Shown here: positions 19,989-28,492 of the stretch, piece after piece
Layout of the letters: each line of letters begins with the position of its first letter
How positions within the stretch are numbered: position 1 is the stretch's first letter
Assembly (NCBI GenBank): GCA_902596165.1
Contig: CACJSU010000010.1
Span: 1-55,359 of the forward strand
Direction: 5' to 3'
DNA from: an uncultured SAR86 cluster bacterium
GTDB lineage: Bacteria; Pseudomonadota; Gammaproteobacteria; Magnimaribacterales; D2472
Length of the DNA: 55,359 bases
Notes under the pieces: model-generated
What the model was told of the DNA's origin: nothing
The model's database searches: none
The model's input: only the letters and a program-made list of their open reading frames with translations
Program-made: the position numbers and the translations under genes

Positions 19989-20435
19989 CTACTCAGGCTG
20001 AACAGAGACCTCAACAACGCACGAAACTTCAGGATGGAATAGCAAAGTTATTGAATACTCTCCAAGCTCTTTTAGAGGCCCATCAGGTAATTGAATCACA
20101 CTTTTATCAACAGCATGATTAATTTCACTAAATGCATCAGAAATTTCTCTAGTTCCAACTGAGCCATACAATGCGCCCTCCTCAGTTACTTGGACTTTAA
20201 TTTCAACCTTAGCTCCAGACACTACATCGGCTTTCCCTTGAGCTTTTGCTACCTCATCAGCCGAGGCCGCTGCCAGTTCTGCTTTTTTGCTCTCAACATA
20301 CTTAAGGTTTTCATCTGAGGCAAACATTGCTTTCTTTTTTGGTATGAGGAAATTTCTTGCATACCCTGAACTAACCTCAACAACCTCTCCAATTTCGCCT
20401 AATTTTTGGATTTTATCTAAAAGTATTATTTTCAT
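19989..20435 (-). CDS. rplI: 50S ribosomal protein L9
   Basis: 148 residues. MKIILLDKIQKLGEIGEVVEV and GYARNFLIPKKKA are the conserved N-terminal domain, followed by the long connecting helix and the C-terminal domain. It is 3 bases downstream of rpsR in the rpsF-rpsR-rplI operon. Confidence 0.98.
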   Translation of the reverse strand: MKIILLDKIQKLGEIGEVVEVSSGYARNFLIPKKKAMFASDENLKYVESKKAELAAASADEVAKAQGKADVVSGAKVEIKVQVTEEGALYGSVGTREISDAFSEINHAVDKSVIQLPDGPLKELGEYSITLLFHPEVSCVVEVSVQPE

Positions 20436-20438
20436 AAT

Positions 20439-20630
20439 TTATCTATGTGAATCTGTGTATGGTAATAAAGCTAAAAATCTAGCGATCTTAATTGCTTTTG
20501 TTAATTTTCTTTGCTCTGACGCGCTAATATTAGAAACTCTTGCAGGTATAATTTTTCCTGTCTCAGTAATATACCTTTTTAGGAGATCAACATTCTTGTA
20601 ATTAAAATTTTTGGTATTAGATTCGGTCAT
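20439..20630 (-). CDS. rpsR: 30S ribosomal protein S18
   Basis: 63 residues, slightly shorter than E. coli S18 (75). The core [21 protein letters not shown], quoted here as [12 protein letters not shown], and the C-terminal [15 protein letters not shown] are typical. The ATG overlaps the rpsF stop (TAATG). The primosomal gene priB, which lies between rpsF and rpsR in E. coli, is absent, as in many non-enteric gammaproteobacteria. Confidence 0.97.
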   Translation of the reverse strand: MTESNTKNFNYKNVDLLKRYITETGKIIPARVSNISASEQRKLTKAIKIARFLALLPYTDSHR

Positions 20631-21070
20631 TATTCACCATCCTTTGCTTCTTCTTTATCAGCTGACTCATCAGCATCATTGTTTTCTACTGGTGTAACTT
20701 TTGGCTTCTCTTGAAGCTGATCTTCTTCTATGGGGACTTTTTTTGCCTCCCTTGATTCTACAAGCAACAATGAATCCTCTAATGATGGAGAGTCAACTTT
20801 TAATAAAAGGTGGCGTATCACAGAAGTATCATATTTTAACTTAGATTCTAGCTCTAAAGCAGACTCTGATGGACCTTCAATCTGCAAAATAACATAATGA
20901 CCTTTGTTATGATTGAGAATACTGTAGGCTAACTGCCTACGACCAATATTCTCAAGCTTATTAATTTTAAAATTAATATCAGTCAAAGTTTTTTCAAACT
21001 TTTTTTGAAATTCATCAAACTTAGTAGATAAGTCAGGGTTGAGTATCAGAGTTAATTCGTAATTATTCAT
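20630..21070 (-). CDS. rpsF: 30S ribosomal protein S6
   Basis: 146 residues. [14 protein letters not shown] and the [22 protein letters not shown] segment (quoted in part) identify S6. The last 50 residues are a low-complexity acidic tail (EEDQLQEK...[15 protein letters not shown]), longer than usual. It lies after a clear sigma-70-type promoter at 21126-21154, with AAGGA just before the ATG, so it begins a new transcription unit downstream of ftsA. Confidence 0.97.
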   Translation of the reverse strand: MNNYELTLILNPDLSTKFDEFQKKFEKTLTDINFKINKLENIGRRQLAYSILNHNKGHYVILQIEGPSESALELESKLKYDTSVIRHLLLKVDSPSLEDSLLLVESREAKKVPIEEDQLQEKPKVTPVENNDADESADKEEAKDGE

Positions 21071-21125
21071 GTTTTTCCTTATGAGTTAAAAGATTTTTTG
21101 AACATCAAAAAACCAAGGAGCGTGA

Positions 21126-21154
21126 ATTCTATGCCAAATACATTCAGCAATCAA
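21126..21154 (-). promoter_or_regulatory. Sigma-70-type promoter of rpsF-rpsR-rplI-dnaB-alr
   Basis: On the minus strand TTGATT (21154-21149) is followed by exactly 17 bases and TAGAAT (21131-21126). This matches the TTGACA/TATAAT consensus at 4 of 6 and 5 of 6 positions. The -35 element overlaps the ftsA stop codon. Transcription would begin near 21119, about 50 bases before the rpsF ATG, leaving a short leader. Confidence 0.75.
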
Positions 21155-22380
21155 TAATTATTTTTCAAGAAACCAAAAGCTTTATCAAAAAAGCTTTTGT
21201 TATTTTCTAAGGTATAGCCTTGCTTAATTTGGTCAAAACCAAAGCCAACCAAACCCAATGCTGTAGCGTATATTGGATTTTTTAATACAGCCTCCATTCC
21301 GTTAAATTTTTCTGGAATCCCAAGTCTTACACTGGTTTGAAAAATAGACTCAGCTAAAGCAACAGCCCCTTCCATTTTTGAAGTGCCGCCCGTCAGAACA
21401 ATCCCTGCAGGAATTTTATTTTCGAAACCATTTCGTTTAATTTCAGCTTTTACTAGATCAAAAAGCTCAACATATCTTGGTTCAATGATTTCGGCCAGTG
21501 ATCGTCTTGATAAATCCTCTGGCGGCCTTCCTCCAACTCTCATTACTTCAAGCGTTTCGCCATCTTGAGTAAGTTCTGCTGCTGCACAACCATGCTTTTG
21601 CTTAATGTCCTCTGCTTGAGCAGTAGGAGTTCTTAATGCAACAGCTATATCGCTGGTTACTTGATCACCTGCTATTGGAATCACTCCGGTAAATGCTATT
21701 GAGCCAGAGTTAAATACTGCAATATCTGTGGTGCCTCCACCTATATCCACTAAACACACCCCAAGCTCTTTTTCATCCTCTGATAATACAGAATATGAGC
21801 TCGCCAACTGCTCCAAAACAAAACCATCTACACCAATTCCACATCGTTTAACGCATTTTTCTATGTTTTGAATAGCATTATTAGCACAGGTCACTAGATG
21901 TACGTGAGACTCTAACCTGACACCAGACATACCAAGCGGCTCTCTAATAGAGTCTTGATTATCAATGACATATTCTTGAGGCAGGACATGCAGCACTCTT
22001 TGATCTGATGGAATTGCGACTGCCTGTGCTGCTTCAATAACTCTATCTATATCGCTTGCTTCAACTTCTTTATCTTTTATGCCTACTATTCCATGTGAAT
22101 TTAAACTACGAATATGATTGCCTGCAATCCCAACATATACATTCTTAATTTTTCCTTCAAATGATGCCTGCGCTTGATCAATAGATTTTTGAATTGCGTC
22201 TGTGGTTGCATCAATATTTACTACAACCCCTTTTTTAAGCCCACTCGATGGATAAGACCCCATCGAGACTACTTCTAATGAATGTTGATCAACATACTTG
22301 CCAATAATACATACAACCTTTGAGGTCCCAATGTCTAATCCCACAACATAGTCAGAATCTTTCGTTCCGTTATTTACCAT
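21151..22380 (-). CDS. ftsA: FtsA, actin-like membrane tether of the Z ring
   Basis: 409 residues. The actin-fold phosphate loops are GLDIGTSKVVCIIG near the N terminus and LVDIGGGTTDIAVF mid-protein, with GIVLTGGTSKMEG in the C-terminal ATPase half. The C-terminal stretch ending FFDKAFGFLKNNY is the amphipathic membrane-targeting helix. It links FtsZ to the membrane. It overlaps ftsQ by 11 bases. In nearly all gammaproteobacteria ftsZ follows immediately; here the next gene is rpsF, and ftsZ lies 13 genes upstream. Confidence 0.98.
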   Translation of the reverse strand: MVNNGTKDSDYVVGLDIGTSKVVCIIGKYVDQHSLEVVSMGSYPSSGLKKGVVVNIDATTDAIQKSIDQAQASFEGKIKNVYVGIAGNHIRSLNSHGIVGIKDKEVEASDIDRVIEAAQAVAIPSDQRVLHVLPQEYVIDNQDSIREPLGMSGVRLESHVHLVTCANNAIQNIEKCVKRCGIGVDGFVLEQLASSYSVLSEDEKELGVCLVDIGGGTTDIAVFNSGSIAFTGVIPIAGDQVTSDIAVALRTPTAQAEDIKQKHGCAAAELTQDGETLEVMRVGGRPPEDLSRRSLAEIIEPRYVELFDLVKAEIKRNGFENKIPAGIVLTGGTSKMEGAVALAESIFQTSVRLGIPEKFNGMEAVLKNPIYATALGLVGFGFDQIKQGYTLENNKSFFDKAFGFLKNNY

Positions 22381-23017
22381 AATTTAAAGCTGCTCCATCC
22401 TTGTATCTTAAATCAATAATACTCGGAGTTAAGTTTTTTTCGAAAATATATTTTAAAGTTAATGAAAGTTTTTTAAATATCTTATAGGAGAGATCAGAAC
22501 CCATATTAATTCGTAAATTATTTCTTGTTTTAAAATACCAACCCTCCGCTTCAGTGTAAGTAACAGAAGAAATTTTTAAATTAAAGGCTTGAGTTACTTC
22601 ATAAAACTGCTTTTCAACTTTTAACCACTCAGCAACCAGTTCAATTGGTGTGTTTAGATGCAATAAATCTGGGTGCTCTTCAAAATATAAAAATTTACTT
22701 AAACTTTCATCTAAATAAAACTTTTCTTGCCAAATGTATTTGGGCTCTTTTGACTCAATGAATATTTTTAAAGGCTTGAAAAAACTTTTCTTAATCAAGA
22801 AAGAATTGATCCAATTTTGATTGTGTAAAAATTTAGAAAGGTCTTTATATGAATTTATATCCTCCAAGGTAATTAGCAGGTCCTCCTCCTGCTTCAAAAA
22901 TTGTGGATTTTCAAAAAATACGATGGTCTTTTGGCTTGAGATGTCTGAGCATCCAAATGAAATATTGGCTATTAGGAAAAGTAAAAAAAATCTAGCTTTT
23001 AGCATTGATAATTTCAT
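22370..23017 (-). CDS. ftsQ: FtsQ, divisome protein (short form)
   Basis: 215 residues (E. coli 276). The N-terminal hydrophobic segment (about residues 9-22, FFLLFLIANISFG) is followed by a POTRA-like domain (KDLSKFLHNQNWINSF ... KIFIESKEPKYIW, in part) and a beta domain ending IDLRYKDGAALNYG, the usual FtsQ C-terminal motif. It recruits FtsB and FtsL. Identification relies on position between ddl and ftsA plus these motifs; overall conservation is low. The cytoplasmic N-tail is very short (about 8 residues). ATG 23017 or ATG 23005 could be the start. Confidence 0.85.
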   Translation of the reverse strand: MKLSMLKARFFLLFLIANISFGCSDISSQKTIVFFENPQFLKQEEDLLITLEDINSYKDLSKFLHNQNWINSFLIKKSFFKPLKIFIESKEPKYIWQEKFYLDESLSKFLYFEEHPDLLHLNTPIELVAEWLKVEKQFYEVTQAFNLKISSVTYTEAEGWYFKTRNNLRINMGSDLSYKIFKKLSLTLKYIFEKNLTPSIIDLRYKDGAALNYGK

Positions 23018-23909
23018 TTACAAGCTCATCGTATGATAGGCCAATTGATTCTGCTGATTTAGGAAATAAACTGTGAGATGTCATCCCAGGAACTGTATTG
23101 ACTTCAAGAACATAAAAATTTTGATTGCTGTCTTGCATAAGGTCAACTCTCAACCAGCCCCTGGCTTTGACGATATCTAGTGTTTTTAAGCAAATCTGCT
23201 CAAGTTCAATTTTCTTTTTATCAGATATTATAAATTCATTAAGCTCAGTGTCGTCATTGACATATTTGGCATTAAAATTATAGAAAGATTCTTTGGTTAT
23301 TATCTCTACTGGCGGTAAACATTTTCCGTTAAGAATAGGAACGGTGAGTTCTTTAAAATCTATACTTTCTTCAAATATAAATTGTCTTTTGGAGTCCAAG
23401 CTATCGCTAATGGCTTTTTGGAGATCATTATTAGTTGATAATTTAAAAACATCTATACTTGATCCATCTTCCGTCGGCTTTAAAAAAATTTCATTGAATG
23501 GCCTGAATTGATTAAAAATTGAATCATCTAAATTGCTCTTAAATTCATGTAAAGAGGGAACAGAAATCCAATTTGGCGTCGAAATGTTATTTGTTCTTAA
23601 GATTTTTTTAAAGGTATCTTTATTCCAAGTATTTTTACAAGCTTCATAACCACTTCCGGAGTATTGAAGGTTATTTTGTTGTAAAAACTTTTGCAGTTCG
23701 CCTGACTCTCCATCCTTTCCGTGGAGTGCAATAAAAATAAAATCTTCTTTTGATAATTTTTCAGGTGAAAACTCAGTTGGATAATCAATTAATTCAGCTT
23801 CATAGCCCAAATTTTTAACTGATTGAAAGACATATTTACCACTTTCCAAAGATACACTTCGTTCGGATGACTCTCCACCATACAAAACTGTAACTTTTTT
23901 TATTGCCAC
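22992..23909 (-). CDS. ddl: D-alanine--D-alanine ligase
   Basis: 305 residues, ATP-grasp fold. VTVLYGGESSERSVSLESG at the start, FIALHGKDGESGELQ, and the metal-binding end EVNTVPGMTSHSLFPKSA are typical of DdlB. The start is GTG. It joins two D-Ala (from Alr in this window) for MurF. It overlaps murC by 10 bases and ftsQ by 26 bases. murB, present here in some genera, is absent. Confidence 0.97.
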   Translation of the reverse strand: MAIKKVTVLYGGESSERSVSLESGKYVFQSVKNLGYEAELIDYPTEFSPEKLSKEDFIFIALHGKDGESGELQKFLQQNNLQYSGSGYEACKNTWNKDTFKKILRTNNISTPNWISVPSLHEFKSNLDDSIFNQFRPFNEIFLKPTEDGSSIDVFKLSTNNDLQKAISDSLDSKRQFIFEESIDFKELTVPILNGKCLPPVEIITKESFYNFNAKYVNDDTELNEFIISDKKKIELEQICLKTLDIVKARGWLRVDLMQDSNQNFYVLEVNTVPGMTSHSLFPKSAESIGLSYDELVNEIINAKS

Positions 23910-25291
23910 TTATCTTTAATCTTTTTATTCAATTTTGATATAGTTCCAGCACCCTGTGTAATTAAAATTGAGAAATTTTTATAATTTGATTCCAGCCACA
24001 CTAAAGGGTCAGACTTTCCAATATATTCGGAATTTCCATGCTTTTTAGCTATCTCAGAAATTAATTTTTTTGAAGAGATTCCTTTAATTGGTTTTTCGCT
24101 GGCAGGATATATATCCAAAAGCAATAAACTATCTACTTGAGAGAGCACTTGAACAAAATCATTGAAAAGTTGTTGAGTCCTGGTATATCTATGTGGCTCA
24201 AAAATCATGCATATTTTCTTACGAGGAAATTTTTGTCGTATTGCCTGAATCGTTGCTGAAATTTCGACAGGATGATGACCATAATCATCTATTAAGATTC
24301 GAGACTGATCAAATAAATTAAGCGTTGAAATTTCGAACCTTCTGCCTACACCTTGAAAATCATTTAATCCCTTAGAAATATTCTTTGTTGAGATATTTTC
24401 TTCGATGGCCACACAAATAGCTGCAGTAACATTGTATAGATTATGTTTGCCACTTAAATTAGTAGAAAATTTGTAGCTTTTTTTATTGCTATGGTCTGTT
24501 ATTTGAAATTTTTGAACGCCGTTTTTTAATTTTATATCAGTTATTTGAAATCTATTTTTTGCACTAAAGCCAAATGTTATTTGCCTTCTATGAATATCTT
24601 TAGAAATTTTACGAATGTTCGGGTCATCTAAATTAAGCAAGATATAACCATAAAAAGGTAAATTTTCTGCAAAACTTACAAAAGACTGATTTAATTTTTC
24701 TTGATTTAATTCATAAAAATCTAAATGATCATTATCTATATTTGTAACCACAGCAATATCAGGCTGAAGATGAAGAAATGATCCATCACTTTCATCAGCC
24801 TCCACTATAATATAGTTACCCTCCCCTAGGTTAGAACTTCTACCTACGCTTAATACTTGACCACCAATAACATAAGTAGGACTTAAATTTGCTGCATTAA
24901 AGATACTTGCAACTATGCTTGTTGTAGAAGTCTTGCCGTGACTTCCAGCAATCGCAATACTTCGATATGGTTTCATTAGAGTTCCAAGCATCTCAGCCCT
25001 TGGGATAATTGTTAATCCAGATTTCTTTGCATAAGAGAGCTCAGGATTTCTCTTAGATATTGCGGATGAAGCAACAACCAAATCAGCATTTTTAATAAGC
25101 TTTGGTTCGTGGCCAATTTGAACTTTAGCACCAAGTTTTTTTAGCTCCTTTAACTCATCTGTTATAACAAGATCTGAACCTGTAACTTTAAAACCTCGTT
25201 TTTGTAAAATCGTAGCAACCCCAATCATTCCAGAGCCACCGATCCCGATCATATGAATTTTTTTAAATTTTTGAAATCCTAAAGCTGTCAT
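23900..25291 (-). CDS. murC: UDP-N-acetylmuramate--L-alanine ligase
   Basis: 463 residues. The N-terminal Rossmann-type GIGGSGMIGVA, the ATP loop AGSHGKTSTTS and DDYGHHPVEI in the C-terminal domain are all present. It adds L-Ala to UDP-MurNAc in the cytoplasm. It starts 6 bases after the murG stop. Confidence 0.98.
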   Translation of the reverse strand: MTALGFQKFKKIHMIGIGGSGMIGVATILQKRGFKVTGSDLVITDELKELKKLGAKVQIGHEPKLIKNADLVVASSAISKRNPELSYAKKSGLTIIPRAEMLGTLMKPYRSIAIAGSHGKTSTTSIVASIFNAANLSPTYVIGGQVLSVGRSSNLGEGNYIIVEADESDGSFLHLQPDIAVVTNIDNDHLDFYELNQEKLNQSFVSFAENLPFYGYILLNLDDPNIRKISKDIHRRQITFGFSAKNRFQITDIKLKNGVQKFQITDHSNKKSYKFSTNLSGKHNLYNVTAAICVAIEENISTKNISKGLNDFQGVGRRFEISTLNLFDQSRILIDDYGHHPVEISATIQAIRQKFPRKKICMIFEPHRYTRTQQLFNDFVQVLSQVDSLLLLDIYPASEKPIKGISSKKLISEIAKKHGNSEYIGKSDPLVWLESNYKNFSILITQGAGTISKLNKKIKDKWQ

Positions 25292-25297
25292 AAATTT

Positions 25298-26329
25298 TTA
25301 AAATTTTAAGATTGAACTTAGCATTGTTCCTGCGGCTTGAAAATGGTTTAGATTAGTCTCTGTCTCCGACCACTTCAAATAAATCTTTTGCTCAATGATA
25401 TGTTTAAGTTTTTTAGAGAGGGATTCATTAGATTCAAACTCATTATGCATCAATCCCATACCTAAATCTGAGATATACATAGCATTTAAAAGCTGATGAT
25501 TGTCAATTGAAGATGGCAATGGAATCATTAAAGACCCTCTTCTTAAACTGATAGCCTCTGACAGAGAAAGCGCGCCCGCTCTAGAAACAACAAAGTCTGA
25601 CCATAAAATTGCTTCATGAGGCGAATCATAAAACTCTTCCACCTCGGCAGAAATATTGGTCGAGTATAATTCTTTTATCCCAAAAGATTTTCCATTTCCA
25701 GATTGATGTTTTACTTCTAATGGTATTTCTAGTTCACTTAAAGCAATAGGTATATTTTTATTTATAAATTCAGAACCTTGACTCCCGCCTGTTACGTAGA
25801 TCCTTACCGGGTCATTATTGCGATTTATGGAAAAGGATGATTCTAACTCTTTTATAGGATTTCCTACGAGGACCATTTTTTTTGTTACTGTCTTATTAAT
25901 TGCAAATCCTAAAAAAATTATTTTTGAAAGTTTTGCCAGCATCTTGTTTGAGGTACCCATAATTGCATTTTGCTCATGTAAGAAAAGAGGTTTTCTGCAA
26001 ATCCATGCTGATAAACCGACTGGCAATGAAATATATCCTCCAAAGCAAACGACATAATCAATATTATTTTTTTGAATATAAAAAATACTTTTAAAAATTG
26101 AGGCTACCAAGCCTATCAAAGAGGCAACTTTAAAAATTAAATTTTTTCCTCTAAAACCTTTCATAGGAATAGTGAAAAGTTTTATATTCTGAGGCAACAC
26201 TCTATTTTCTATACCAGCTTTCGTTCCAATCCAAAGAACCTCATGATCGTTTTTGATGCATTCTCTTCCAAACTCTAGTGCTGGAAAAACATGCCCTCCG
26301 GTTCCTGCAGCAGAAATTAAAAATTTCAT
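25298..26329 (-). CDS. murG: MurG, lipid II-forming GlcNAc transferase
   Basis: 343 residues, GT28. AAGTGGHVFPALEF is the N-terminal G loop, VCFGGYISLPVGLSAW and VTGGSQGSEFIN mark the sugar-nucleotide fold, and SRAGALSLSEAI the donor site. It converts lipid I (from MraY) to lipid II at the inner face of the membrane. Its ATG overlaps the ftsW stop (TAATG). Confidence 0.98.
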   Translation of the reverse strand: MKFLISAAGTGGHVFPALEFGRECIKNDHEVLWIGTKAGIENRVLPQNIKLFTIPMKGFRGKNLIFKVASLIGLVASIFKSIFYIQKNNIDYVVCFGGYISLPVGLSAWICRKPLFLHEQNAIMGTSNKMLAKLSKIIFLGFAINKTVTKKMVLVGNPIKELESSFSINRNNDPVRIYVTGGSQGSEFINKNIPIALSELEIPLEVKHQSGNGKSFGIKELYSTNISAEVEEFYDSPHEAILWSDFVVSRAGALSLSEAISLRRGSLMIPLPSSIDNHQLLNAMYISDLGMGLMHNEFESNESLSKKLKHIIEQKIYLKWSETETNLNHFQAAGTMLSSILKF

Positions 26330-27432
26330 TACTTTATCGTCTTATTTTCAAAATTAATTCTTAAAACTAGGCCCATTAAAAACATAAATAAAATTAAGCT
26401 TGTGCCCCCGTAACTTATAAAAGGTAGAGTTAACCCTTTTGTTGGCAAGATTCCAAGATTAACTCCTATATTGAATACTACTTGAATTGCTATCAAAATG
26501 CCTGCTCCAAAAGCAAGCAGGCCTTGAAATAGTTTACCTAACTCTAATGCCTTGATGGATGTTTTAAAAATCCCTAAAACTAACAAAGCAAATAAAAAAA
26601 TCACCATTAACCCTCCAACCAATCCAAACTCTTCAACAATTACAGCAAAAATAAAATCAGTATGTGGCTCAGGCAAATATAAATTTTTTTGCAAGCCATT
26701 TCCTAAACCTATACCGAACCACTCCCCCCTCCCAATGCCTATTAGTGCATTTGATAATTGCCATCCAGAGCCGCGAAAATCTTCAAAGGGTTCAGTGAAG
26801 GATATAAATCTTAAGTATCTATATGGCTCAAAATAAATGGCAACAACTGTCAAAATACTCATTAATGAAAGTAATAATATAAATTGAGAAAATGAAATTC
26901 CGGCAAAAAATAATATTGCAATTACTAAAGCTCCAATTACCAAGGTAGATCCAAGATCAGGTTGAGACAAAATCAATAATCCAAAAATAGCTAAAACTAA
27001 TAAAGGTCGAAAAAAACCCAATGTAGTATTAATCTCGCCTAGTCTCCTTACACAATAACCTGAAACATAGATAATTAAAGCCAGCTTGCTTACTTCAGAT
27101 GGTTGGATATTTATCGGGCCAATCCTAATCCATCTAAGACTTCCATTGACTTCAGTGCCCACACCAGGAAAAAAAAGCGCAACAAGCAAAATAAAAGAGC
27201 CTATTAGAATTACCCAATCTAATGTAAGAAATAAATTTGACGGGATACTTAGAGCAATAATTGTTGCAAAGACACCAATGACAAAAAAAATTATGTGCCT
27301 TGACGCAAAATGAAAAGGAGTCCCATAAATATCCTCAGAAACATAAATGCTTGAGGATGCAACCATTACCAGTCCAATAAACAGCAAAGAAAAGTATGGA
27401 AGAATAATAATTATGTTGTCTCGATCAAACAT
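26329..27432 (-). CDS. ftsW: FtsW, septal SEDS glycosyltransferase
   Basis: 367 residues with about ten membrane spans. SEDS marks: RWIRIGPINIQPSEVSKLALI (in part), LSQPDLGSTLVI with the catalytic Asp loop region, GLGNGLQKNLYLPEPHTDFIF (in part) and PFISYGGTSLI. It polymerises septal glycan with FtsI, also in this cluster. It overlaps murD by 8 bases. Confidence 0.98.
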   Translation of the reverse strand: MFDRDNIIIILPYFSLLFIGLVMVASSSIYVSEDIYGTPFHFASRHIIFFVIGVFATIIALSIPSNLFLTLDWVILIGSFILLVALFFPGVGTEVNGSLRWIRIGPINIQPSEVSKLALIIYVSGYCVRRLGEINTTLGFFRPLLVLAIFGLLILSQPDLGSTLVIGALVIAILFFAGISFSQFILLLSLMSILTVVAIYFEPYRYLRFISFTEPFEDFRGSGWQLSNALIGIGRGEWFGIGLGNGLQKNLYLPEPHTDFIFAVIVEEFGLVGGLMVIFLFALLVLGIFKTSIKALELGKLFQGLLAFGAGILIAIQVVFNIGVNLGILPTKGLTLPFISYGGTSLILFMFLMGLVLRINFENKTIK

Positions 27433-28486
27433 TTAAACTCATTACTAGTTTTATAAAATGATCTCCACGCTCTTCAAAGTTTTTATAATCTTGACCGCTC
27501 GGATGGCCTGGTGAAAAAAGTATCTGGGTTGGAGAATCATATGTTTCTTTCAATATGGCTCTCATAACCAATGAAAGACCTTTATTGTTGAAGACTATTT
27601 TTTCTGGATGAAATATTTTTCTTGATATCTCTTCTGCGTGATTGCCAAAAATGTAAACCTTTGTTGGGCCAATAATTTTGTAGCTTTCATATTGCTCTTT
27701 ATCCGGGTCTCCACAAAGGATTAATAAATAAGGGGTAGACATTTTTTTTAATGCAAATTTTAGTGCGGTCAAATTAGTAGCCTTAGAATCATTGATAAAT
27801 ACCATTTGATTATGTGTTGTTATATGCTGATACCTGTGGGGCAAATCTTTTAGCTCAATATCTTGCACAGCTCTTTGAGGCTTTCCAGTAATCATGGACC
27901 ACAACTTAATTGGATCAGATTCTTTTGTTACTTTTTTTGATTCTTTAATTCTATTTTTTGCTCTCTTATACTCTGCAAAATTTCCATGATGATCAATATG
28001 ATCAGGAGAAATATTTAACAGAACTCCCAAATCTAACTGAATCTCTTTCATCTTCTCAAGTTGAAAGCTAGAAAGCTCAATTATTGAGTATCGACAAGAA
28101 TTGATATTATCCAGTACTGGGGCGCCAATGTTTCCAACTAATTGAGATTCTTCTAAAAGTTGATGTAAATGATAGCAACATGTACTTTTTCCATTAGTGC
28201 CGGTAATTCCAATCTTGAATGACTTATCTTCTTGAAAAAAAATATCTATGTCAGTTAAATATGAAATGTTATTAAATTCTCCATTTGGATAAATTTTCTT
28301 TATGTTGATTCCAGGGCTCAAATAAACCATCTCGTAGGAATTTAATTTTTTTTGATTTGGCAACGCGTTAAAAATATTAGGCCCTTTAACATTTTCGTCA
28401 TAGATTTCAAAAGCCTTGCTTTTTTTTTCTAAATACCTTCCTATGGATTGGCCTGTAACTCCATAACCAAAAATAAGGGATTTCAT
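27425..28486 (-). CDS. murD: MurD, D-glutamate ligase, with a shortened central domain
   Basis: 353 residues against about 440 in the family. Present: N-terminal GYGVTGQSIGRYL, the ATP loop GITGTNGKST (93-102), PDHIDHHGNFAEYKRAKNRI (161-180, in part) with the carbamylated-Lys region, and NDSKATN (232-238). Missing: about 60 residues that normally follow the central-domain Lys, including the NADD segment and the conserved G-HN--N--AA helix. Residue 190 runs almost directly into the PHR region (216-218). The C-terminal motif normally reading SPACAS is SPGHPS. The frame is continuous, so I read this as a real divergent enzyme. It adds D-Glu to UDP-MurNAc-L-Ala. Confidence 0.9.
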   Translation of the reverse strand: MKSLIFGYGVTGQSIGRYLEKKSKAFEIYDENVKGPNIFNALPNQKKLNSYEMVYLSPGINIKKIYPNGEFNNISYLTDIDIFFQEDKSFKIGITGTNGKSTCCYHLHQLLEESQLVGNIGAPVLDNINSCRYSIIELSSFQLEKMKEIQLDLGVLLNISPDHIDHHGNFAEYKRAKNRIKESKKVTKESDPIKLWSMITGKPQRAVQDIELKDLPHRYQHITTHNQMVFINDSKATNLTALKFALKKMSTPYLLILCGDPDKEQYESYKIIGPTKVYIFGNHAEEISRKIFHPEKIVFNNKGLSLVMRAILKETYDSPTQILFSPGHPSGQDYKNFEERGDHFIKLVMSLNV

Positions 28487-28492
28487 TGAGGA

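Noticed and set aside
22940-22960. A lipoprotein signal in FtsQ (Cys after SFG)
   Set aside because: Residues before the Cys do not fit the lipobox (Phe at -2), and FtsQ is expected to keep its membrane anchor; treated as chance.
27890-27960. Frameshift or assembly deletion as the reason for the short MurD
   Set aside because: The frame continues without stop or frame change on both sides, and the flanking motifs are in phase. A true in-frame deletion is simpler, though only relatives can settle it.
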